From Sinorhizobium saheli (GTDB taxonomy: Bacteria; Pseudomonadota; Alphaproteobacteria; Rhizobiales; Rhizobiaceae), in NCBI RefSeq assembly GCF_001651875.1, contig NZ_LNQB01000098.1, positions 1-62,953 on the forward strand: 62,953 nucleotides of DNA, read 5' to 3'. How positions within the stretch are numbered: the first letter of the stretch is position 1; the number at the start of each line of letters is the position of its first letter. The position numbers and the translations under genes were made by a program. Of the stretch, positions 1-8,133 are shown in pieces. The notes under the pieces are model-generated. The model was not told where the DNA came from. It worked only from the letters and a program-made list of their open reading frames with translations, and searched no databases.

Positions 1-1
1 C

Positions 2-136
2 AACCTGCCGACGGCCGGCGTCGATTTCCACGTGCCGTTCGGCGGCCGCAAGGGCTCGTCCTACGGCCCGCGCGAGCAGGGCAGATACGCCGCCGAATTC
101 TACACGACCGTCAAGACCGCGTACACGCTGGCTTGA
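2..136 (+). CDS. Aldehyde dehydrogenase, C-terminal 44 residues (5' part outside window)
   Basis: Only the C-terminal tail of a gene that starts left of the window is visible. Reading from base 2 gives 44 codons and a TGA stop. The tail carries the PFGGRKGSS-YGPREQG pattern and a final EFYT segment, typical of the C-terminal oligomerisation arm of NAD(P)-dependent aldehyde dehydrogenases, especially those oxidising alpha-ketoglutaric semialdehyde in pentonate catabolism. The substrate cannot be fixed from this fragment because the catalytic Cys/Glu region is missing. It is convergent with the permease gene whose stop lies 32 bp away. Confidence 0.8.
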   Translation, partial: NLPTAGVDFHVPFGGRKGSSYGPREQGRYAAEFYTTVKTAYTLA

Positions 137-168
137 CGAGCAGGGGGTGCAGGCGAACCCGCTCGTCC

Positions 169-1056
169 TCAGAGCTTGACGATCGTCTTGCGGGCAAGCA
201 GTCCCTGCGGTGCGAAGAGCAGCACGCTAATGACGAGCAGGATCGTGAAGGCATCGCGGTAGCTGATGAGGTCCTCCGGCAGATAGGCTTGCAGGAAGAC
301 TTCGATGAAGCCGAGGAGGAAGCCGCCGGCGACGGCACCGGAGAGGCTGCCGAGGCCGCCGATGATCGCGGCGATGAAGGCTTTCAGCACCGGGAGAAAG
401 CCCATCAGCGGATCGACGCTGCCGCGCTGCGCCACCCAGAGGATGCCGGCGACGCCGGCGAGCAGCCCCGATATCGCGAAGGCGGTTGCAACCACGGCGT
501 TGGCGCGAATGCCCATCAGCCGGACGATGGCGAAATCCTCCGCGGCCGCGCGCATCGCCCGTCCGAGGACGGTCGTGCGCAGGAACAGGTTCAGCCCGAC
601 GAGCATGACGATCGTCACGAGAATGGAGGTCGCCTGAATGACGCCGAGGTGCAGGCCGACGATCTCGATCGTCCCCGAAAAGCTCTCGGGCATCGGCACC
701 GGTTTCGGCCGGGCGGAGATGAAGTTCTGGAAGGCGACGAGGAGGATGGCGCTGACGGCGAAGCTCGTCAAAAGCAGGGTGGTGCCGCTCGCGCCCCGCA
801 CCGGGCGGAAGGCGATCCGCTCCATCAGCATGGCGAGCACGATCGCGATGGCCAGGGCGCCAGCGATTGCGACCGGCAGGGAAAGGCCCGCAAGGACGGC
901 GAAGCAAAGCCCGTAGCCGGCGGCGGTCATCAGCTCGCCATGGGCGAAGTTGATCAGCCCCATGATCGAGAAGACGACGGCAAGGCCGAGGGCGAGGAGC
1001 GCATAGGTGCCGCCGAGGCTCAGCGCATTGACGAGTTGCTGCAGGAACATATCCAT
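169..1056 (-). CDS. LivH-type branched-chain amino acid/amide ABC transporter permease
   Basis: This 295-residue inner-membrane permease belongs to the HAAT (LivH) family. The start is the ATG at 1056 giving MDMFLQQ; the frame is open far upstream but that part lacks permease similarity. The N-terminus has the family hallmark GGTYALLALGLA and INFAHGE, and the rest is a run of hydrophobic segments ending in a LivH-like LLFAPQGL motif. It is the last gene of a four-gene minus-strand unit (fused permease-ATPase, binding protein, ATPase, this permease), 29 bp after the ATPase. With the LivM half of the fusion it would form the transmembrane pore. The substrate is not necessarily leucine; the neighbouring enzymes point to an amide or amine. 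Confidence 0.9.
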   Translation of the reverse strand: MDMFLQQLVNALSLGGTYALLALGLAVVFSIMGLINFAHGELMTAAGYGLCFAVLAGLSLPVAIAGALAIAIVLAMLMERIAFRPVRGASGTTLLLTSFAVSAILLVAFQNFISARPKPVPMPESFSGTIEIVGLHLGVIQATSILVTIVMLVGLNLFLRTTVLGRAMRAAAEDFAIVRLMGIRANAVVATAFAISGLLAGVAGILWVAQRGSVDPLMGFLPVLKAFIAAIIGGLGSLSGAVAGGFLLGFIEVFLQAYLPEDLISYRDAFTILLVISVLLFAPQGLLARKTIVKL

Positions 1057-1085
1057 CGATCTGACTTCCTCGTTCGTCCTGTGCT

Positions 1086-1823
1086 TCAGGCGCCGAGATA
1101 GGCGCCCCGGATTTCCGATGAGTTGCGGAGCTCGGCCGCCGTGCCCGCAAGCACGACGCGGCCGTTTGCCATGACATAGCCGGCATCGGCGATGTCGAGC
1201 GAAAGCGAGACGTTCTGCTCGACCAGGAGAATGGTGAGGCCGCGCTGGCGCAAGCCGGCGATCAGGTCGAAGATCAGGTCCACCACCTGCGGCGCCAGTC
1301 CGAGCGAGGGCTCGTCGAGCAGAAGCAGGTCTGGGGACGACATCATCGCGCGGGCGATCGCCAGCATCTGCTGTTCGCCGCCGGAAAGCGACCCGGCTTT
1401 CTGGCCGAGCCGTTCCTTGAGGATGGGGAAGCGCTCCAGCATGTCTTCCCGCACCTCGGCGATATTGCCGCGCGCCTTGTGCATGGCGCCGCCGAGCATG
1501 AGATGCTCGTCCACCGTCAGGCTCGGGAAGATGCGCCGCCCTTCCGGCGTCAAGGTCATCCCGCACCGGACGATCTGTTCCGGCGCGAGACCGGAAATAT
1601 CGTGCCCGTCGAAGACGACGCGGCCCGCCTTCTTGGCGGCGAGGCCGACGAGCGCATTGAGGGTCGAGCTCTTGCCCGCTCCGTTGGCGCCGAGCAGCGT
1701 CACGATCTGGCCCTTGCCGACCGTGAGATCGACGCCTTTCAGCGCCTCGACGGCGCCATAGGCGACCCGGAGGCCGCTGACCTCAAGCAGGTGTCCCGAA
1801 GAGGGGATTGCATTCGTCATCAT
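1086..1823 (-). CDS. LivF-type ABC transporter ATP-binding protein
   Basis: The protein has 245 residues and is one of two ATPases of the Liv-like importer. Visible motifs are Walker A GANGAGKS (residues 45-52), the LSGGEQQ signature (146-152) and Walker B LLLLDE (166-171), followed by LVEQN, typical of LivF. The start is set at the ATG at 1823 (MMTNAIP), with an AGGA sequence just upstream; a longer open frame to 1907 has no family similarity. It lies between the binding-protein gene and the LivH-type permease on the same strand and should drive uptake together with the ATPase half of the fused protein. Confidence 0.92.
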   Translation of the reverse strand: MMTNAIPSSGHLLEVSGLRVAYGAVEALKGVDLTVGKGQIVTLLGANGAGKSSTLNALVGLAAKKAGRVVFDGHDISGLAPEQIVRCGMTLTPEGRRIFPSLTVDEHLMLGGAMHKARGNIAEVREDMLERFPILKERLGQKAGSLSGGEQQMLAIARAMMSSPDLLLLDEPSLGLAPQVVDLIFDLIAGLRQRGLTILLVEQNVSLSLDIADAGYVMANGRVVLAGTAAELRNSSEIRGAYLGA

Positions 1824-1917
1824 TGGGCAGTCCTGCCATCGCGGATCCCCTCTAGGGACCGATAAAGCCTCGCCTCGTCGCCGGTCGGCCGAGCCGGCCG
1901 GCGACACGAGCCCCCGA

Positions 1918-3081
1918 TCAGGGAGCCGGAATTTCGCTCGGGTCGGGAGCGCCCTGGCTGATCAACGCCCGTGCGCCGCTTTCGATCTTCACCAGCGACA
2001 CCGAGCGCAGCGGCATGCCCTGCGTGCCGGCATAACTGATCGGGCCTGTCACGCCCTCGACGTTCTCGAGCGACGCGATGGCGTTGCGGATGGCGACGGG
2101 GTCGGTGCTGTCGGCCGCCGTCACCGCCGCGTCGATGACCTTGCCGAGATCATAGCCGTTGGCGATGTAGACCGTATCCGGTGCCTGCCCGAACTTCTCC
2201 TTGTACTTGACGTTGAAGTCGGCGAGCGGGCTGCCTTCCGCCGCAAACCCCGCCGTCGTGAAGACCACGCCGTCGACCAGGGCGCCGAGCCCGAAGGTCG
2301 TCGGCGAATCGATGCCGTCACTGCCGAGGATCGGGATCGTCACGCCGGCGCCGCGCAATTGCCGGATGAAGGCCGGGAAATCGGGCTCGTAGGCCGAGGT
2401 CATGATGACGTCCGGCGCGGGGGTCATCGCCTTGATCTTGGTGACCTCGGCGCCGAAGTCCTGCTGGCCCATGCTGAAGGTGCCTTCGCCGACGAGCTCG
2501 CCACCCTTGGCCGTGAAGGCGGCTGCGAAATACTCCGGAAGCTTCAGCGTATAGGCACTGTCCGGCGACTTCAGGATATAGGCTCGCTTGTAGCCCTTCT
2601 CGGATGCGTAAGCCGCGAGCACCGCCGCCTGGACGTTGTCGGCCGGGTAGTTGCCGAACATGAAGTCGCCAACGGCGAGCGGCATGGTCGGCGTGGTGGC
2701 GCAGAAGGAGAAGGCCGGTATCTGCGCGGCTTGCGTCACCTGGCCGGCGGCGATCGAGGGGTCGGCGTCACAGGGCGTGATCATGATCTTGACGCCTTCG
2801 TCGACCAGTTCCTGTGCGACGAGCGCGGTCTGCGCCGCGTCCGAGCGCGTGTCCTTGGCGACGAGCTTGATCGGGAACTTGCCGGCCGCGCCGCCGCCGG
2901 CGTTGATCTCCTCGACGGCCATCTCCAGGCCCTTGAGCGAGGGCTGGTCGTAGGGCGCAAGCGCGCCGGTCTGGGCGGTCGCGAGCCCGATCACGAGCTC
3001 TTCCGCAAGCGCCGGCAGCGGTGACAATGCGAGGCCGCCAAGCGCGGTCGTGAAACACAGGGCCTTGAGGTGCGATTTCAT
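1918..3081 (-). CDS. Periplasmic substrate-binding protein of the Liv-like (HAAT) ABC transporter
   Basis: This is a 387-residue secreted solute receptor (Peripla_BP_6/LivK family). A clear Sec signal peptide (MKSHLKAL, hydrophobic core, cleavage near PALA-EE) is followed by the family opening VIGLATAQTGALAPYDQPS. Mid-protein SDAAQTALVAQELV and the C-terminal YDLGKVIDAAV are also typical. The ATG at 3081 is chosen because it gives a proper signal peptide with a ribosome-binding purine stretch upstream. The gene sits 23 bp downstream of the fused permease-ATPase and upstream of the LivF-type ATPase. The ligand is unknown; the divergent ligase and hydrolase genes suggest an amide, ureide or amine rather than a branched-chain amino acid. 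Confidence 0.9.
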   Translation of the reverse strand: MKSHLKALCFTTALGGLALSPLPALAEELVIGLATAQTGALAPYDQPSLKGLEMAVEEINAGGGAAGKFPIKLVAKDTRSDAAQTALVAQELVDEGVKIMITPCDADPSIAAGQVTQAAQIPAFSFCATTPTMPLAVGDFMFGNYPADNVQAAVLAAYASEKGYKRAYILKSPDSAYTLKLPEYFAAAFTAKGGELVGEGTFSMGQQDFGAEVTKIKAMTPAPDVIMTSAYEPDFPAFIRQLRGAGVTIPILGSDGIDSPTTFGLGALVDGVVFTTAGFAAEGSPLADFNVKYKEKFGQAPDTVYIANGYDLGKVIDAAVTAADSTDPVAIRNAIASLENVEGVTGPISYAGTQGMPLRSVSLVKIESGARALISQGAPDPSEIPAP

Positions 3082-3104
3082 CCGTTGAGTTCCCTCTTTC
3101 GTCA

Positions 3105-4976
3105 TTAGGCTGGATGGTGAAGACCGGCAGCGCCGGGCATGAGGCCGCCGGCCTCGAGCGGGTCGGGCTGCGTCTGCCGGGATGAGCGGCGGCGGCCGAT
3201 ATAGGCCTCGACGACCGCGGGGTTGGCCTGAATCTCGGCGGGCGTGCCGATGGCGATCTGCTGGCCCTTGTTGAGGACGACGACCACATCGCAAAGCCGC
3301 ATGATGAGCTTCAGGTCGTGCTCGACGAGGAGCAGGCCGAGGCGATGTTTCGAGCGGATCCGGTCGAGCACGTACATGAGCTCCTGCGTCTCGGCCGAGT
3401 TCATGCCGGCGGCCGGCTCGTCGAGCAGGAGGTAGCGCGGCTTCAGCGCCAGCGCCCGGGCGATCTCCAGGCGCCGCTGCGCCCCGTAGGACAGCGTACC
3501 GGCGAGCCGGTCGGAGAAGCGGTCGAGGCCGATTTCGGCGAGCGCCTGGCGGGCACGTTCGCGCGGATCGACTCTATCCTTGAAAGCGCTTGCCGCCACG
3601 GTGACGTTCTCGAGCACCGTCAGGTTCCTGAAGAGGCGGATGTTCTGGAAGGTGCGGGCGAGGCCCGCGGCGGGAACCGCATGGACGGGCAGCGATGCCA
3701 CGTCGATGCCGTCGATCATCACCCGGCCGGTCGAGGGCGGGACGATGCCGGAAACGCTGTTGATCAGCGTCGACTTGCCGGCGCCGTTCGGCCCGATGAG
3801 GCCGGTGACCAGGCCGGGCCTGACCTCGAAATCGGCCTTTTCCAGCGCCACGAGGCCGGCGAATGTCTTGCCGAGATTGTCGACGCGGAGCGTGCCGGCT
3901 GTCGCTGCGGCGGGCGCGGGCGTCTCCGCCGGCGCGGATTTCGCTTCCGCTGCGAAGCGGCTCAGCCAGGAGAGACGCTCGTCGAGTTCGCGCACGCCGA
4001 AGAGGCCGTCGCGAAGCCGGTACATGACGACGAGAATCGCGATGCCGATGCCGATGTCGGTGAGGCCGAAGACGGTCGGAAGCGCAATGGCGCCGAGATC
4101 GACCCCGCCCTCGAGCTTGCGGAGCAGTTCGATGATGACCATGATCACCGCGGTACCGCCGACGGCGCCCGAGACCGTGGTGATGCCGCCAAGGATCAGC
4201 ATCGCGAGCAGCACGAAGGTCAGGTTGAAATAGAAGTCCTTTGGCGAGAAGGCGCCGAGGAAATGCGCGAGCAGGGCGCCGGCCGCCCCGGCGAGCACGG
4301 CGCCGACGACCCAGGCGACGAAACGGTGAAGCCTGACGTTGACGCCGACCGCCGTCGAGGCGATCTCGTCCTCGCGTGAGGCCCTGAGCTTCAGCCCCGC
4401 GCTCGAGTCGCGGTAGGCCCGCGCAATGGCGACGGCGGCGATCGCGAAGGGCAGCGCCACCCAGAGATCGACGGCGCGCGGGATGCCGAAGAATGTCTGG
4501 CTGCCGCGGGTGAAGTCGCCCGAAGCCACGAGCACGACATGCACGATCACCAGGAAGCCGAGCGTGGCGATCGAGGCCGAGGAGCCACCGAGCCGGGCGA
4601 CGGGAATGCCGATCAGGACGGCGACGGCGGCGACGATCAGGAGCGCGATCGCAAGCGCCGGCAGGAACGGCATGCCGATGCCGGCGAGCCAGTCCGGCAG
4701 GTGCGGCAGTGCCGTCTTCTGGACGATGGGGTTGATGGTCAGAAGGCCCGACGCATAGGCGCCGATCGCCATGAAGCCGACATGGCCGAAGGAAACGATC
4801 CCCGAATTGCCGGCATAGATGCCGATGCCGAGCACGGCGATGACGTTGATCATGAAGAGCGTCACCAGCCGTTCGCCGCTGCCCGGAAAGAACAGCGACG
4901 CGACGAGGGCCGCCAGCAGCAGCGGTAGCGACGTTACAAGAATGCCGACGACGGTTTCTCGCCTGACGCGCACCAT
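3105..4976 (-). CDS. Fused LivM-type permease and LivG-type ATPase
   Basis: A single 623-residue chain joins two subunits that are often separate. Residues 1-330 form a LivM-like permease (GIYAGNSGIVSFGHVGFMAIGAY near 52-74 and many membrane segments). An Ala/Pro-rich linker (about 343-361) leads to a LivG-like ATPase with Walker A GPNGAGKS (395-402), signature LSYGAQ (495-500) and Walker B YLLLDE (515-520). The chain ends with the LivG-type NPAVVEAYIG. It is the first gene of the minus-strand transporter unit, divergent from the RpiR-type regulator. Such fusions recur in alphaproteobacteria and fix a 1:1 permease:ATPase ratio. I see no frameshift or stop in the linker, so the fusion looks genuine. 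Confidence 0.92.
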   Translation of the reverse strand: MVRVRRETVVGILVTSLPLLLAALVASLFFPGSGERLVTLFMINVIAVLGIGIYAGNSGIVSFGHVGFMAIGAYASGLLTINPIVQKTALPHLPDWLAGIGMPFLPALAIALLIVAAVAVLIGIPVARLGGSSASIATLGFLVIVHVVLVASGDFTRGSQTFFGIPRAVDLWVALPFAIAAVAIARAYRDSSAGLKLRASREDEIASTAVGVNVRLHRFVAWVVGAVLAGAAGALLAHFLGAFSPKDFYFNLTFVLLAMLILGGITTVSGAVGGTAVIMVIIELLRKLEGGVDLGAIALPTVFGLTDIGIGIAILVVMYRLRDGLFGVRELDERLSWLSRFAAEAKSAPAETPAPAAATAGTLRVDNLGKTFAGLVALEKADFEVRPGLVTGLIGPNGAGKSTLINSVSGIVPPSTGRVMIDGIDVASLPVHAVPAAGLARTFQNIRLFRNLTVLENVTVAASAFKDRVDPRERARQALAEIGLDRFSDRLAGTLSYGAQRRLEIARALALKPRYLLLDEPAAGMNSAETQELMYVLDRIRSKHRLGLLLVEHDLKLIMRLCDVVVVLNKGQQIAIGTPAEIQANPAVVEAYIGRRRSSRQTQPDPLEAGGLMPGAAGLHHPA

Positions 4977-5070
4977 CCGTACTCTCCCCGAATTGTTTCG
5001 GCCCCGTGGTCTTGTTGTCTCGGGCCGGTTCCCGAGATGAACGTTATCGCATCTGGGATGAATGTCAATC

Positions 5071-5110
5071 TTGTTTCAAACAACAATATGCTATTGCAAT
5101 TGTGAAACAA
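5071..5110. promoter_or_regulatory. Candidate operator (inverted repeat TTGTTTCA ... TGAAACAA)
   Basis: The AT-rich gap between the divergent transporter and RpiR-type regulator genes contains TTGTTTCA (5071-5078) and its exact complement TGAAACAA (5103-5110), 24 bp apart. Position and symmetry fit an operator for the neighbouring RpiR protein controlling both directions. Binding is inferred. Confidence 0.5.
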
Positions 5111-5156
5111 ACGTTAGATTGTGAGTGCAGCCAGTTTTCTTGGGGAGGCAGCAATC

Positions 5157-6035
5157 GTGGCAATTCGGGACCGGCTGACGGATGGAGCGATCGCCTTCAC
5201 GCGATCGGAGTTGAAGATCGTGCGCCAGCTCCTGTCGAACTATCCGGCGGCCGGCTTGAACACCGTCGCGCATCTCGCCGCCTCCGCCGGCGTCAGCAAC
5301 CCGACCGTCGTGCGCTTCGCCAGCAAGCTCGGCTTCGAGGGCTATCCCGAGTTCCAGAAGGCGCTGCTCGACGAGGTGCAGGAGCGAATGAGCTCGCCGC
5401 TGTCGATGCTGGATGAGCGGCGGCCGTCACCGGAGCAGGAGAATTTCTACCAGCATTTCCTGCGCGCCAGCATTCACGCGCTCGAATCCTCGATGCAGAT
5501 GCTGCCGTCGCGGGACTTCGAGGCGGCCGTCGAGGCGGCGGCCGACATGAACGCCCGGATCCATTGCCTCGGCGGCCGGTTCAGCGGCTTTCTCGCCGGG
5601 CTGCTCTGGTCGCACATGAAGCAGCTGCGCGGCGACACGCGCTGGATCAACGGCAGTCGCGCCGACCAGGTCGACCATCTCGTCGATCTCGGCAAGCGCG
5701 ATGTGCTGTTCGTCTATGATTACCGCCGTTACCAGAACGACACGATCCGCTTTGCCCGGCAGGCCTCGGCGCAAGGCGCGCGGATCGTGCTCTTCACCGA
5801 TCGCTGGCTTTCGCCGATCGCCGATTTTGCGGATGTTACCCTGACGGTCCCGGTCGATACCGTTTCGCCCTACGACACAATGGTGCCGGCCGTCGCCCAG
5901 ACCGAAGCGCTGGTCGCGGCTTTGACGGGCCGGCTCGCCGGCGATTCGCGCGCCCGCATCCGGCGAATCGAGGAACTGAGGCGCAGCTATGCGATCACTG
6001 AGGACGCCTTCAATCCGTCCGCCGCGGACGAGTGA
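5157..6035 (+). CDS. RpiR/MurR-family transcriptional regulator
   Basis: The protein is a 292-residue regulator with an N-terminal HTH_6 domain (about residues 10-80, including VSNPTVVRFASKLGFEGYPEFQ) and a C-terminal SIS domain (about 110-280) that usually binds a sugar phosphate or related effector. The GTG at 5157 is preferred because GGGGAGG lies about 9 bp upstream. A GTG at 5121 would add 12 residues but has no good ribosome-binding site. It is divergent from the Liv-like transporter and leads the isochorismatase/ligase/amidohydrolase genes. An inverted repeat in the divergent gap is a likely site of action. The effector is unknown. Confidence 0.88.
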   Translation: MAIRDRLTDGAIAFTRSELKIVRQLLSNYPAAGLNTVAHLAASAGVSNPTVVRFASKLGFEGYPEFQKALLDEVQERMSSPLSMLDERRPSPEQENFYQHFLRASIHALESSMQMLPSRDFEAAVEAAADMNARIHCLGGRFSGFLAGLLWSHMKQLRGDTRWINGSRADQVDHLVDLGKRDVLFVYDYRRYQNDTIRFARQASAQGARIVLFTDRWLSPIADFADVTLTVPVDTVSPYDTMVPAVAQTEALVAALTGRLAGDSRARIRRIEELRRSYAITEDAFNPSAADE

Positions 6036-6081
6036 TGCTCGCTGCCGCAGGGCCAGACACGGGAACCCGAGGAGACTTCGA

Positions 6082-6744
6082 ATGAGTGCCGTTACAGTGA
6101 GGGTCGGGGACGACAGGCTGAGGCGCGACAGCGACTATGAGCGCGGCCGCACGTCGCTGCTCTTCGTGGACATGCAGCGCATCTGGTGCGAGCCCGGTCT
6201 CGATCCGACCCATCCGCAGGTCGCCGACAGCTATTATCACCGGCGTCTGCGCCAGACGGTGATCCCGAACCAGGTGCGGATCCTCGATGCGGCGCGGCAG
6301 GCCGATTGCAACGTCCTGCATACGGTCATCGAAAGCCTGACGCTCGACGGCCGCGATCGCTCGCTCGATCACAAGCTCTCCTCCATGCATGTGCCGAAGG
6401 GTGCGCCGGACGGGCAGGTCATTCCCGAGCTCGCGCCGATCGACAACGAGATCGTGCTGCCGAAGACCTCGTCCGGCGTCTTCAACTCGACCAATATCGA
6501 CTATGTGCTGCGCAACCTGAACACCCGCTACCTGATCGTCGCGGGGGTCATCACCGACCAGTGCGTCGACATGGCCGTACGCGATGCGGCCGACCGCGGC
6601 TATCTCGTCACCGTCGTTGCCGACGCCTGCGCGACCTACAGCCAGGAACGCCACGACGCGGCGCTTGCTGCCTATGCCGGCTATTGCTGGACCACCGACA
6701 CGCATACCGTCGTAAGCCGGTTGCACGCCCTGCGCCAGGCCTGA
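6082..6744 (+). CDS. Isochorismatase-like cysteine hydrolase
   Basis: The product is a 220-residue cytoplasmic alpha/beta hydrolase of the isochorismatase/nicotinamidase superfamily. The catalytic triad is visible: Asp30 in LLFVDMQ, Lys128 in VLPKTSSGVF and Cys161 in VITDQCVDMAVRDA, the usual D-K-C arrangement. A cis-peptide-type VIT precedes the Cys. The start ATG follows a GAGGAGA ribosome-binding site. It is 46 bp after the regulator and 27 bp before the glutamine-synthetase-like gene. Members hydrolyse amides, ureides or isochorismate; here an amide or carbamoyl substrate fits the neighbours, but the exact reaction is unknown. Confidence 0.85.
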   Translation: MSAVTVRVGDDRLRRDSDYERGRTSLLFVDMQRIWCEPGLDPTHPQVADSYYHRRLRQTVIPNQVRILDAARQADCNVLHTVIESLTLDGRDRSLDHKLSSMHVPKGAPDGQVIPELAPIDNEIVLPKTSSGVFNSTNIDYVLRNLNTRYLIVAGVITDQCVDMAVRDAADRGYLVTVVADACATYSQERHDAALAAYAGYCWTTDTHTVVSRLHALRQA

Positions 6745-6771
6745 GGCGCCAATCACAACGAGAGGGAACCC

Positions 6772-8133
6772 ATGACCGGGACGACAAAGCAGAGGGCGCT
6801 GTCCGACCTTACGGAACTCGCGACCTTCGTCACGACAGACATTGCCGGCATCACGCGCGGACGCAGCTTCGCCGCCAGGCACATCGACGAATACTTGAGG
6901 AAGGGCGTCGGCTGGGTGCCCGCCAATCTGGCGCTGACGCCTTTCGACGCAATCGCCGAAGCCAATCCCTGGGGCTCGGCGGGCGACTTGCGGCTCATCG
7001 CCGATGCGCGGAGCGAGGCGCGCGTGACCTGTCTGCCCGACGTCACGCCGCTCACTTTTTATCACGCGGACATCACCGATCTCGGCGGAAACCCGTGGGA
7101 GTGCTGCGTCCGCGGTTTTCTGAAGCGCACGCTCGATGCGTTCGAACGCGAGGCGGGCCTGAAGGTCGTCGCCGCCGTCGAGCAGGAGTTCCAGCTCATC
7201 GGCGTCGACTGGCCCGAAGCGCCTTCCTTCAGCCTGCGTGCCCAGCGCCGTGCCGATCCGTTCGGGCCGCTCCTGATGAAGGCACTGGAGGAGGCCGGCG
7301 CCGAGCCCGAAATGTTCCTGCCGGAATATGGCAGGGACCAGTTCGAGATCACCTGCAGGGCGACCGATGCGCTGGCCGCCGCCGACCGCGGCGCGACGAT
7401 CCGGGTCGTCACCAAGGAGGTTGCGGCGCTCTTCGGCTGGCAGGCGAGCTTCGCTCCGAAGACCAGCCCGGACGGTGTCGGCAACGGCGTGCACCTGCAT
7501 GTGAGCTTCACCGATCGCGAGGGCAATCCGGTGACCTTCGATGCGTCCCGCCCGGGCCGGCTCTCCGAGGTCGCCGGCGCCTTTGCCGCCGGCGTGATCC
7601 GGCATCTGCCGGCGCTCGTCGCCTTCACCGCGCCCTCGGTCCTCTCCTATCTGCGCCTCGTGCCGCATCACTGGAGCGCGGCCTATACCTGCCTCGGCGA
7701 GAAGAACCGCGAGGCAACCCTCCGCATCTGCCCGACGCTCGATCTGCCCGGAAGCAACCCCGCCCGCCAGTTCAACATGGAGTACCGGGCGGCGGACGCC
7801 TGCGCCAGCCCGCATCTGGCGCTCGCGGTCCTGCTCCGGGCCGGCCTCGAGGGCATCAAGGCCGGGCTCGAGCCGCCGCCGCTCGTCAATTCCGACCCGT
7901 CCGGACTGCCGGCGGAAGAGCAGGAGAGGCTGGGCATCCGCCGCCTGCCGTCGAGCCTCGGGGAAGCGCTCGACACGCTTGCCGGAGACGGGGTCGTCAC
8001 CGGCTGGTTCGCCAGGGATTTCCTCGACTGCTACCTCGCGATGAAGCGCAAGGAGATCGAGATCGTCGCCGGGCTTTCCCCGGACGAGCTCTGCGCCCGC
8101 TACGCGGCCGTCTACCGAGGACCCGTTCGATGA
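6772..8133 (+). CDS. Glutamine synthetase-like (gamma-glutamyl) ligase
   Basis: The protein has 453 residues with the glutamine synthetase fold. Visible landmarks are the metal-binding VEQEFQL in mid-protein, the ATP/ammonia-site segment NGVHLHVSF (canonical form NGSGMHVHQS), then NREATLRI and FNMEYRAADACASPHLALA, equivalent to the NRSA-R and R-x-E-x-R-x-PD blocks. It is too diverged from GlnA for nitrogen assimilation and resembles PuuA/GlnT-type ligases that attach glutamate to an amine. The flanking hydrolase and N-formylglutamate-amidohydrolase-like genes (the latter overlapping by ATGA) suggest a gamma-glutamylated intermediate. The acceptor amine is unknown. Confidence 0.85.
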   Translation: MTGTTKQRALSDLTELATFVTTDIAGITRGRSFAARHIDEYLRKGVGWVPANLALTPFDAIAEANPWGSAGDLRLIADARSEARVTCLPDVTPLTFYHADITDLGGNPWECCVRGFLKRTLDAFEREAGLKVVAAVEQEFQLIGVDWPEAPSFSLRAQRRADPFGPLLMKALEEAGAEPEMFLPEYGRDQFEITCRATDALAAADRGATIRVVTKEVAALFGWQASFAPKTSPDGVGNGVHLHVSFTDREGNPVTFDASRPGRLSEVAGAFAAGVIRHLPALVAFTAPSVLSYLRLVPHHWSAAYTCLGEKNREATLRICPTLDLPGSNPARQFNMEYRAADACASPHLALAVLLRAGLEGIKAGLEPPPLVNSDPSGLPAEEQERLGIRRLPSSLGEALDTLAGDGVVTGWFARDFLDCYLAMKRKEIEIVAGLSPDELCARYAAVYRGPVR

